DNA of 11,159 bases from a bacterium (GTDB lineage: Bacteria > UBP18 > UBA7526), in contig JAHIPW010000175.1 of the NCBI GenBank assembly GCA_018903055.1, forward strand, positions 1-11,159, in the 5' to 3' direction. Under the pieces are notes generated by a model, which saw only the letters and a program-made list of their open reading frames with translations, was not told the DNA's origin and did no database searches. A program made the translations under genes and the position numbers. Of the stretch, positions 5,775 to 11,159 are shown piece after piece (the first letter of the stretch is position 1; each line of letters opens with the position of its first letter).

Positions 5775-6398
5775 ATGCGTATTATTCTACTCGGTCCTCC
5801 GGGGGCCGGGAAGGGAACTCAATCTAGAACAATAACTAAAAAACTAGGTATTCCTCATATCTCAACCGGGGATATTCTGCGCCAGGCCTCTTCACAAAAA
5901 ACTCCGCTGGGACTTAAGGCAAAGAATTATATGGACCGCGGCCATCTTGTTCCTGATGATTTAATGATAAATCTTATAAAGGAAAGGATAAAGAGAGAGG
6001 ACTGTAAGAAGGGGTTCTTACTGGACGGCTTTCCCCGGACCATCCCTCAAGCAGAGGCCTTGGAGAAGATATCTCATATTGATAAGGTCATTAAGTTAAG
6101 GATAGAAAGTGAGGTGGCCGTTGAGAGGTTGTCTGGAAGAAGGACCTGTAAAGACTGTGGCGCTATGTATCACGTTATTTATATTTCCCCCAAGAGAGAG
6201 GGGATATGCGATAAGTGTGGGGGAGAATTAATCATTCGGGAGGATGATAGAAAAGAGGCCATCTTAGAGAGGTTAGAAGTCTATAGAGAAGAGACTCGAC
6301 CTTTAATCAAATACTATGAGAAAAAAGGGCTCTTAGTCATCATCGATGGGGGAAGAGCAAAGCAAGAAGTTACTGGAGATCTCTTAGCGAGTATTTAG
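5775..6398 (+). CDS. adk: Adenylate kinase, zinc-lid form
   Basis: Adk interconverts ATP + AMP and 2 ADP in the cytoplasm. The P-loop is GPPGAGKGT (7-15). The AMP-binding helix carries STGDILRQ (30-37). The conserved FLLDGFPRTIPQAEAL lies at 81-96. The lid domain has cysteines 125 and 128 (CKDC) and 145 and 148 (CDKC), the tetracysteine metal site of Gram-positive and many other long-lid adenylate kinases. DDRKEAILERLEVYREETRPLIKYY (157-181) completes the lid and the following helix. The length of 207 residues is slightly short of the common 214. ATG 5775 has TAAGGA 8 nt upstream. The stop TAG shares a base with the map start. Confidence 0.98.
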   Translation: MRIILLGPPGAGKGTQSRTITKKLGIPHISTGDILRQASSQKTPLGLKAKNYMDRGHLVPDDLMINLIKERIKREDCKKGFLLDGFPRTIPQAEALEKISHIDKVIKLRIESEVAVERLSGRRTCKDCGAMYHVIYISPKREGICDKCGGELIIREDDRKEAILERLEVYREETRPLIKYYEKKGLLVIIDGGRAKQEVTGDLLASI

Positions 6399-7144
6399 TG
6401 ATTATCCTCAAGTCAAAAGAAGAGCTCCTGCTCATGAGAGAGGCCGGTCGTTTGGTAGCTCGGGCCCACACCCTGATCCAAGAATACCTCAAGCCGGGAA
6501 TAAAGACGAAAGAACTCGATGAGCTTGTGGCCTCCTTTATAGAGAGAAATAAGGCCCAGAGTACCTTTCTGGGCTATAGGGACTTCCCCGCCCATATCTG
6601 TACCGCCATCAATGAAGAGGTGGTCCACGGCATCCCGGGCGAAAGAAGACTATCCAATGGGGACGTTATCGGTATCGATATTGGAGTGAGGCTGAATGGC
6701 TACTGCGGGGATCGGGCGGTGACCTATTCCGTGGGGGAGGTCACTCAAAAGGCAAGGGAACTATTAAGAGTAACGGAAGAAGCACTATATAGGGGAATAG
6801 AGAAGGCAGTTGTGGGGAATAGACTCTCCGATATTTCCCATGCCATACAGTCCCATGTTGAGGGAAAAAGCTTTTCTGTGGTCCGGGATTATGTAGGCCA
6901 TGGAATTGGTCAAAAGATGCATGAGGATCCTCCAGTTCCCCATTTTGGTCCTCCAGGAAGAGGGCCGAGATTGAAGGAGGGGATGGTTTTGGCCATCGAG
7001 CCCATGGTGAACGTTGGTGACTTCCGAGTAAAGGTTAAAGAGGATAACTGGACAGTAGTAACTTCAGATGGGTCCCTCTCCGCCCAGTTCGAGCATACCG
7101 TAGCCATAACGAAAAAAGGACCCTGGATACTCACTGAATTATAA
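6398..7144 (+). CDS. map: Methionine aminopeptidase, type I
   Basis: Map removes the initiator methionine from new proteins when the second residue is small. The pita-bread fold is complete at 248 residues. Metal ligands are D94 (IGIDIG), D105 (CGDRAVT), H168 (VGHGIG), E201 (AIEPM) and E232 (FEHTV). H77 (VVHGIP) and H175 (MHEDP) line the active site. There is no SH3-binding or zinc-finger N-terminal extension, so it is the simple bacterial type Ia. The start GTG 6398 overlaps the adk stop by one base (TAGTG). No good ribosome binding site lies at normal distance (GGAG at 6375-6378 is far), so translation is probably coupled to adk. Confidence 0.97.
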   Translation: MIILKSKEELLLMREAGRLVARAHTLIQEYLKPGIKTKELDELVASFIERNKAQSTFLGYRDFPAHICTAINEEVVHGIPGERRLSNGDVIGIDIGVRLNGYCGDRAVTYSVGEVTQKARELLRVTEEALYRGIEKAVVGNRLSDISHAIQSHVEGKSFSVVRDYVGHGIGQKMHEDPPVPHFGPPGRGPRLKEGMVLAIEPMVNVGDFRVKVKEDNWTVVTSDGSLSAQFEHTVAITKKGPWILTEL

Positions 7145-7145
7145 T

Positions 7146-7181
7146 CGTTTACGGTTAACCGTTAACCGTTCACGGTAAACG
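7146..7181. repeat. Palindrome of five 7-nt words, map-infA gap
   Basis: GTTTACG GTTAACC GTTAACC GTTCACG GTAAACG runs in register at 7147-7181. CGTTTACGGTTAAC at the left would pair perfectly with the right half if the single word at 7170-7176 were looped out. It starts two bases after the map stop, and no T-run follows. Confidence 0.7.
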
Positions 7182-7202
7182 AACCGAATGAAATGAGGAA
7201 TT

Positions 7203-7421
7203 ATGACTAAAGAAGAACCGGTTGTAGTGGAAGGCACAGTGGTCGAAACCCTACCCAATGCCATGTTCCGGGTGGAACTTGAGGGGGGCCATAAGGTGCT
7301 TGCCCATGTCTCAGGTAAGATGAGGATGTATTATATCAAGATCCTGCCCGGGGATAGAGTAACGGTGGAGCTTTCCCCCTATGATCTGACCAGGGGAAGA
7401 ATCACTCATCGCTACAAATAA
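7203..7421 (+). CDS. infA: Translation initiation factor IF-1
   Basis: IF-1 occupies the ribosomal A site region during initiation and works with IF-2 and IF-3. It is a single OB-fold protein of 72 residues, the standard length. The family motifs [19 protein letters not shown] (11-29), [19 protein letters not shown] (35-53) and [17 protein letters not shown] (56-72) are all present. The ATG at 7203 has GAGG only four bases upstream, a short spacing. Its place between map and rpmJ is the common arrangement. Confidence 0.98.
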   Translation: MTKEEPVVVEGTVVETLPNAMFRVELEGGHKVLAHVSGKMRMYYIKILPGDRVTVELSPYDLTRGRITHRYK

Positions 7422-7422
7422 C

Positions 7423-7497
7423 ATTCCGTCTATTCCGTCTTATCCGTCGAATCCGTCACTCAATCGACGGGTAGACGGGCTGACGGGTAGACGATAT
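7423..7497. repeat. Hairpin of four 9-nt words against four 8-nt complementary words, infA-rpmJ gap
   Basis: The 5' arm is ATTCCGTCT ATTCCGTCT TATCCGTCG AATCCGTCA (7423-7458). The 3' arm is GACGGGTA GACGGGCT GACGGGTA GACGATAT (7466-7497). Each TCCGTC pairs with GACGGG, with one T-G that would be a U-G wobble in sense RNA. The arm starts one base after the infA stop codon. Loop 7459-7465 is short. No T-run follows. Confidence 0.82.
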
Positions 7498-7516
7498 TCC
7501 CTAATAGGAAATCAAG

Positions 7517-7630
7517 ATGAAAGTTCGTAGTTCTGTTAAGCGGATTTGTAAAAGCTGTAAGGTAATAAAAAGAAGAGGGGTAGTCATGGTTATATGCCGG
7601 AACCCCAGGCATAAGCAAAGACAGGGCTAA
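7517..7630 (+). CDS. rpmJ: 50S ribosomal protein L36, zinc-binding form
   Basis: The 37-codon reading frame gives [20 protein letters not shown] followed by a zinc-ribbon end. L36 is the smallest large-subunit protein and stabilises 23S rRNA folds near the GTPase centre. Zinc ligands C11, C14, C27 and H32 are all present, so this is the C+ form. ATG 7517 has AGGA (7506-7509) seven bases upstream. Its length equals the family standard, and it lies in the normal infA-rpmJ-rpsM order. Confidence 0.97.
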   Translation: MKVRSSVKRICKSCKVIKRRGVVMVICRNPRHKQRQG

Positions 7631-7654
7631 TACACAGAAAATAAAGGGTAGAAA

Positions 7655-7838
7655 TTGACAAGTATACAAGTTAACAAGAGTTGTCCAAAGCCATTGGTAG
7701 TTGGGTTAGGGTAAGGTAGTAGGTTTGGTAGTTAGGTAAGGGTTAGGTTTTTAAAGACCAACTACCTAACCCAACAACTAAACCAACAACCTAACCTTAA
7801 CCATGACCCAATGACTTATTAACTTATTGACTTATCAA
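7655..7838. repeat. Three-layer inverted repeat filling the rpmJ-rpsM gap
   Basis: The outer stem is 7655-7678 (TTGACAAGTATACAAG and on) against 7815-7838 (CTTATTAACTTATTGACTTA and on). The 24-nt arms differ from perfect pairing at five positions. At three of them the 5' arm has C opposite A, and one adjacent pair also fails. The middle stem is CATTGG (7692-7697) with CCAATG (7808-7813). The inner arms 7696-7748 and 7757-7802 use TTGGGTTAGGG and ACCTAACC words and nearly copy the repeat at 2370-2516. The outer arms are themselves tandem 8-nt words (ACAAGTAT ACAAGTTA; AACTTATT). Confidence 0.78.
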
Positions 7839-7872
7839 CTTATTAACTAATTTCACCTGAAAGGAGAAATGT

Positions 7873-8280
7873 ATGGCAAGGGTAGCGGGAATTGATCTAC
7901 CGAAGAATAAGCGAATAGAGATCGCCCTCACCTATATCTATGGCATAGGAAGGACCTCGGTCAATAGGATTCTATCAATGACCAATGTCAGTCCGGATAC
8001 CAGGGTAAAGGATCTGACTGAGGAGGAAGTAGGAAAACTGAACGCTGTGGTCAGTAAGGAGTATAAGGTAGAAGGGGATCTGAGGACTGAGGTTGCTCAG
8101 AACATAAAGAGGCTCATAGATATCGGATCCTATCGTGGTCTGAGGCATAGGAGGGGTCTACCGGTAAGAGGGCAGAGAACCCACTCCAATGCCCGGACCA
8201 GGAAGGGACCACGTAAGACAGTGGGCGTTGTCAGGGAGAAGTCAAAGAGAGTGGCCCTGAGAGAAGGGGGGAAGAAGTGA
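7873..8280 (+). CDS. rpsM: 30S ribosomal protein S13
   Basis: S13 sits at the top of the small-subunit head and contacts tRNA and the large subunit. [20 protein letters not shown] (2-21) and GIGRTS are the family start. The helix-two-turn-helix region and [20 protein letters not shown] (81-100) follow. [16 protein letters not shown] (101-116) is the RNA-binding tail. The tail then continues to residue 135, about ten residues more than many S13 proteins. ATG 7873 has AAGGAG (7861-7866) six bases upstream. The gene opens the second cluster and overlaps rpsK by four bases (GTGA). Confidence 0.98.
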   Translation: MARVAGIDLPKNKRIEIALTYIYGIGRTSVNRILSMTNVSPDTRVKDLTEEEVGKLNAVVSKEYKVEGDLRTEVAQNIKRLIDIGSYRGLRHRRGLPVRGQRTHSNARTRKGPRKTVGVVREKSKRVALREGGKK

Positions 8281-8654
8281 TTCAGGAGAAGAAAGTCCAA
8301 AAGAGAGGAGTAGGGAAAGGGATCGCTCACATCCAGGCTACCTTTAATAATACTATTGTTACCATTACCGATACTCAGGGAAATGTTATTTCCTGGGCCT
8401 CTGCCGGTACCCTGGGATTCAAAGGGACCAGGAAGTCCACCCCCTTTGCTGCCGGACTGGTAGCAGAAGCTTCAGCAAAGAAGGCCATGGAGAAGGGCTT
8501 AAATGAGGTGGCGGTCTACGTTAAGGGACCAGGCTCGGGAAGAGAGACGGCCATCAGGTCATTGCAGGTGGTAGGACTTTCCATTACTGCCATAAAGGAT
8601 GTCACTCCTATTCCCCACAATGGCTGCCGTTCCAGGAAGAGGAGGAGAGTCTAG
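8277..8654 (+). CDS. rpsK: 30S ribosomal protein S11
   Basis: S11 is on the small-subunit platform near the Shine-Dalgarno duplex. The 125 residues fit. Typical features are [18 protein letters not shown] (15-32), [20 protein letters not shown] (35-54) and the basic end [17 protein letters not shown] (109-125). The start is GTG 8277, in the overlap with the rpsM stop, with a purine-rich run upstream (GGGGGGAAGAA). The first ten residues are charged, as is usual. Coupling to rpsM and rpsD suggests the three proteins are made together. Confidence 0.97.
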   Translation: MIQEKKVQKRGVGKGIAHIQATFNNTIVTITDTQGNVISWASAGTLGFKGTRKSTPFAAGLVAEASAKKAMEKGLNEVAVYVKGPGSGRETAIRSLQVVGLSITAIKDVTPIPHNGCRSRKRRRV

Positions 8655-9289
8655 TGGCGAGATTAATTGGGCCGAGTTGTAAGCTATGTCGTCAGGAAGG
8701 GATGAAGCTCTTCCTCAAAGGAAGAAGATGCTATAGTGAGAAGTGTGCCCTGGCTAGGAGGGATTATAGGCCAGGGGAGCAAGGGAAGCAAGGGAAGCGT
8801 CCCAGAAAATTATCTGCCTATGGACTGCAACTGCGGGAGAAGCAGAAGGTGAAGAAGATCTATGGTGTAATGGAGAGGCAGTTCAGAAAATACTTTAAAG
8901 AGGCCAAGAGGCTCAAGGGGATGACTGGTGAAAATCTCTTCTTGCTTTTGGAAAGAAGGCTCGATAATATTATCTTTAGACTGGGATTCTCTTTAACCAG
9001 GGCCGGTGCCCGCCAGTTAGTTCGTCATGGCCACTTCTTAGTTAATGGTAGGAAGGTGGATATTCCTTCTTACTCCTGCAAGGTGGGGGACGAGATCTCT
9101 TTGAGGTCCAAAAGCAGAGAGATAATTGGAGTAAAAGAGGCCATGAAACTCTCCCAAGATAGGGAGAAGGCCCCCTGGCTCGAAATAGACCAGGAGAACT
9201 TCAAAGGAAAGATAGCAAGATTACCAAATAAGGAAGAGATCGCCCTTCCTATCCAAGAACAACTCATTGTGGAATACTACTCTCGTTAA
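8654..9289 (+). CDS. rpsD: 30S ribosomal protein S4, zinc-binding (C+) form
   Basis: S4 is one of the first proteins to bind 16S rRNA, and in some bacteria it represses alpha-operon translation. The product of 211 residues has the N-terminal zinc site C9, C12, C26 and C31, so it is the C+ type. The middle helical region with REKQKVKKIYGVMERQFRKY (61-80) is typical. The S4 RNA-binding domain lies at about 100-160 (RRLDNIIFRLGFSLTRAGAR, then GHFLVNGRKVDIPS). GTG 8654 shares its first base with the rpsK stop and has GGAGGAG (8641-8647) upstream. The following gap to rpoA is 380 nt, where other genomes often have much less. Confidence 0.97.
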   Translation: MARLIGPSCKLCRQEGMKLFLKGRRCYSEKCALARRDYRPGEQGKQGKRPRKLSAYGLQLREKQKVKKIYGVMERQFRKYFKEAKRLKGMTGENLFLLLERRLDNIIFRLGFSLTRAGARQLVRHGHFLVNGRKVDIPSYSCKVGDEISLRSKSREIIGVKEAMKLSQDREKAPWLEIDQENFKGKIARLPNKEEIALPIQEQLIVEYYSR

Positions 9290-9651
9290 CACACAGATGG
9301 GCACAGATTTAAGACAGATTCTCACAGATCACAGATAAAGTCACAGAGAACAGAAGGCAGAGAAACAGGTTACGTCGAAAGGTTACGTCTTTTAGAAAAC
9401 GGTTGTCAGAGAACAGAAATCAGTAGAGAAAACAGAGAACAGCCCGCCCCGCTTCGCGGAGCGAGGCCGGGGAAAACTGAGAAACAGATTTCCGATTTCG
9501 GGTTTCCCTACGGTTTTCCGATTTCCATCAACTGTTTTCCGACTTCAAGGAAACGGGCATCGTAACCCTAACCGTGACCCAATAACGAATTAATCTATCT
9601 TCTGAAATCCGTGATCTGTGGCTATCTGTAAACAATCTGTGAATATCTGTG
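9290..9651. repeat. Multi-layer inverted repeat filling the 380-nt rpsD-rpoA gap
   Basis: This gap holds no gene. The outer arm uses CACAGAT (9292, 9302, 9323, 9330) against ATCTGTG (9614, 9635, 9645). The middle layer is GGTTACGTC (twice within 9368-9389) against CGTAACCCTAACCG (9561 onward). The inner layer is AACAGAAATCAGTAG-type words (9394-9444) against CCTACGGTTTTCCG and CAACTGTTTTCC (9503-9546). The apex carries a GC-rich hairpin (9443-9472). The structure begins right after the rpsD stop and ends six bases before the rpoA ribosome binding site. No promoter or T-run terminator is convincing. Confidence 0.72.
9443..9472. repeat. GC-rich mini-palindrome at the apex of the rpsD-rpoA repeat
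   Basis: CCGC TTC GCGG (9449-9459) forms a perfect short hairpin within CCCGCCCCGC...GGCCGGGG. Its composition contrasts sharply with the A-rich words around it, as at 425-457. Confidence 0.55.
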
Positions 9652-9656
9652 ATTAA

Positions 9657-9664
9657 TAAGGAGG
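9657..9664 (+). promoter_or_regulatory. Shine-Dalgarno site of rpoA
   Basis: TAAGGAGG, five bases before ATG 9670, is among the best ribosome binding sites in the window. It rejects the in-frame upstream start at 9649. Confidence 0.88.
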
Positions 9665-9669
9665 TTTTA

Positions 9670-10653
9670 ATGGCAAAGGCCAAGAAAGAGATGGAAGATA
9701 TAAGCATTCAGTGGAAGGGATTTATTAAGCCCAAGGGAATAGAGTGGGACGAGAAGACCCTATCTTCTACCTATGGTAAATTTATCGCTCAGCCCTTAGA
9801 GAGGGGCCATGGAATAACCATAGGGAACTCCTTACGCCGAATACTTTTATCCTCTCTAACCGGGGCAGCGGTAACCAGTGTCAAGATTCAGGGAGTTCAG
9901 CATGAGTTCTCCACCATTCCCGGAATAGTGGAGGATGTTCCCCAGATCATTCTAAATCTTAAGCAGTTACTCTTAAGACTACCCAAAGCAAAGCCCAAGA
10001 CCTTATATCTAAAGGCCCAGGGACCTTTAGAGGTCAAGGCCTCCCACATCACCAAAGATGCCGATGTCGAGATTCTAAACCCCGATCTCTATATTGCCAC
10101 CTTGAATGAGAAGGGGAAACTGAGTATGGAGATCGAGGTGAATGTGGGAAGGGGATACGTTACCACAGAGAAACATGAAAAGAAAAATAATCCCATCGGG
10201 ACCATCCCCATAGACTCCATATTTACCCCCATAAAGAAGGTGAGTTACCGGGTGGAGAATACCAGGGTGGGGAAGATTACAGACTATGACCGGCTCATCC
10301 TGGAGGTCTGGACAGACGGAAGTGTCAGGCCAGATGATGCGCTAGCCTTTGCTGCCAAGATATTGAAGAGTCACCTCGACCTCTTTATCACCTTCCCCGA
10401 ACCTAAAGAGGAAGTTGAAGTAAAGAAAGAGGATAGGAAAATAGACGAGATTTTGAATAAGAGCCTTGAGGAAGTGGAACTCTCTGTTCGTAGTGCCAAC
10501 TGCCTCAAGGAAGGTAAAATAAAGACCATTGGTCAGCTAACCAGGAAGAGTGAGGAAGAATTATTAAAGATGAGAAACTTTGGCAAGAAGTCCGTAGAAG
10601 AGATAAAAGAGATCCTGAAAAACTATGGTCTATCTTTGGGGATGAAGAAATGA
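9670..10653 (+). CDS. rpoA: DNA-directed RNA polymerase subunit alpha
   Basis: Two alpha subunits form the platform on which beta and beta' assemble. The product has 327 residues, the usual size. The N-terminal assembly domain (about 25-240) shows YGKFIAQPLERGHGITIGNS, LRRILLSSLTGAAVTSV and QHEFSTIPGIVEDVP. A charged linker (about 243-258) joins the C-terminal domain (260-322), which binds UP elements and activators. R274, N277 and C278 in LSVRSANCL and G305 in RNFGKKSVEEIKE line up with the DNA-contact residues of E. coli R265, N268, C269 and G296. The ATG at 9670 follows TAAGGAGG. The stop overlaps the rplQ start (ATGA), so the alpha subunit and L17 are coupled. Confidence 0.98.
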   Translation: MAKAKKEMEDISIQWKGFIKPKGIEWDEKTLSSTYGKFIAQPLERGHGITIGNSLRRILLSSLTGAAVTSVKIQGVQHEFSTIPGIVEDVPQIILNLKQLLLRLPKAKPKTLYLKAQGPLEVKASHITKDADVEILNPDLYIATLNEKGKLSMEIEVNVGRGYVTTEKHEKKNNPIGTIPIDSIFTPIKKVSYRVENTRVGKITDYDRLILEVWTDGSVRPDDALAFAAKILKSHLDLFITFPEPKEEVEVKKEDRKIDEILNKSLEEVELSVRSANCLKEGKIKTIGQLTRKSEEELLKMRNFGKKSVEEIKEILKNYGLSLGMKK

Positions 10654-11138
10654 GGAAGCTGGGGCGTACTTCCTCCCATAGGAAGGCGATGCTTTCTAAT
10701 CTGGCCACCTCTCTTTTACGTTATGAGAGAGTCACCACCACCCTTCACAAAGCAAAGGAAGTGAGAAGGATAGTAGAGAGGCTGATTAGTAAGGCAAAGA
10801 AGGATACCCTGGCCTCAAGAAGGGAAGTAGGGAAGCTAATAAGGGATAAGGAAGTCTTGAAAAAACTCTTCTCCCAGATCGGGCCCAAATTTAAGGAAAG
10901 GCCTGGTGGCTATACCAGGATTCTCAGGCTGGGGCAGAGGAAGGGAGATAATGCCTCTCTGGCCCTGATAGAATTGGTGGAAAAGGTCGCCCCAGTGGTT
11001 GAGAAGAAGAAAGAGAAGGTAGAGAAGATATCTAAAGAAATTAAGGAAGTAAAACCAAAGCCAGAAGAGAAGAAACCTCCAGTAGCAAAGAAAGAACCAT
11101 TCTTCAAGAGATGGTTCCGGCCCAGAATGGGCAAGTGA
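10650..11138 (+). CDS. rplQ: 50S ribosomal protein L17 with long basic C-terminal tail
   Basis: L17 lies at the exit side of the large subunit, close to the tunnel. The core MRKLGRTSSHRKAMLSNLATSLLRYERVTTTLHKAKEVRR (1-40) to GGYTRILRLGQRKGDNASLALIELV (86-110) is clear. Two things are odd. The start lacks about 7-8 residues (the MRHxxxG segment before RKLGRTSSHR) normally present, and upstream codons in this frame do not encode them. The C-terminus extends about 48 residues beyond the core with lysine, glutamate and proline runs, ending FFKRWFRPRMGK. L17 is usually about 115-130 residues; this one has 162. ATG 10650 overlaps the rpoA stop by four bases. The last 21 bases of the window hold nothing recognisable. 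Confidence 0.96.
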   Translation: MRKLGRTSSHRKAMLSNLATSLLRYERVTTTLHKAKEVRRIVERLISKAKKDTLASRREVGKLIRDKEVLKKLFSQIGPKFKERPGGYTRILRLGQRKGDNASLALIELVEKVAPVVEKKKEKVEKISKEIKEVKPKPEEKKPPVAKKEPFFKRWFRPRMGK

Positions 11139-11159
11139 AACTAAGAAGGTCGAGATTAA

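Noticed and set aside
7655-7660. TTGACA as a -35 promoter box upstream of rpsM
   Set aside because: No TATAAT-like box lies about 17 bases downstream, and the motif is explained as the first word of the outer hairpin arm.
9649-9669. Upstream start for rpoA at 9649
   Set aside because: This would put the strong TAAGGAGG inside the gene; ATG 9670 is five bases behind it.
9290-9669. A small RNA gene or riboswitch before rpoA
   Set aside because: The layered arms can pair, but no known RNA family motif is visible and no promoter or terminator frames it.

Overview
This is a stretch of bacterial chromosome carrying the back half of the spc ribosomal-protein operon followed by the alpha operon, all on the + strand. 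The order is rplE (3' end only), rpsZ/rpsN, an unrecognised membrane-protein gene, rpsH, rplF, rplR, rpsE, rpmD, rplO, secY, adk, map, infA, rpmJ, rpsM, rpsK, rpsD, rpoA, rplQ. The secY-adk-map-infA-rpmJ run joining the two operons is the arrangement seen in Gram-positive, Thermotoga-like and many candidate-phylum bacteria. The proteins are clearly bacterial. S14, S4 and L36 are all the zinc-binding (C+) forms, and Adk has a four-cysteine lid. Most of the genes use AGA/AGG for arginine. I infer an uncultivated or poorly sampled lineage, but the sequence alone does not name the phylum.

The genes work together in making proteins. The S and L proteins are ribosome parts, IF-1 starts translation, SecY is the export channel, Map trims the initiator methionine, Adk balances adenine nucleotides, and the RNA polymerase alpha subunit nucleates RNAP assembly. 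Several joins are translationally coupled: rpmD/rplO (38-nt overlap), rplO/secY (7 nt), adk/map (1 nt), rpsM/rpsK (4 nt), rpsK/rpsD (1 nt), rpoA/rplQ (4 nt). The foreign-looking ORF at 685 starts four bases after rpsZ.

The remarkable part is the non-coding DNA. The uncoupled gaps are unusually long for this operon (58 to 380 nt, about 1.9 kb in total). Every gap of 58 nt or more holds an inverted repeat; in most of them it is built from short tandem 'words' of 7 to 14 nt in one arm and the complementary words in the other. Some are layered, with one word family outside and another inside. Some carry a GC-rich mini-palindrome inside the 3' arm. The word family differs from gap to gap, but near-copies recur: 2370-2421 with 7697-7748, and 1673-1716 with 9503-9546. 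Two other elements look like small non-autonomous insertions with flanking direct repeats (232-369 and 3562-3676).

The one gene that does not belong is a four-helix membrane protein of 141 residues between rpsZ and rpsH, with arginine codon use unlike its neighbours. I found no tRNA, rRNA, CRISPR array, transposase gene or convincing promoter.
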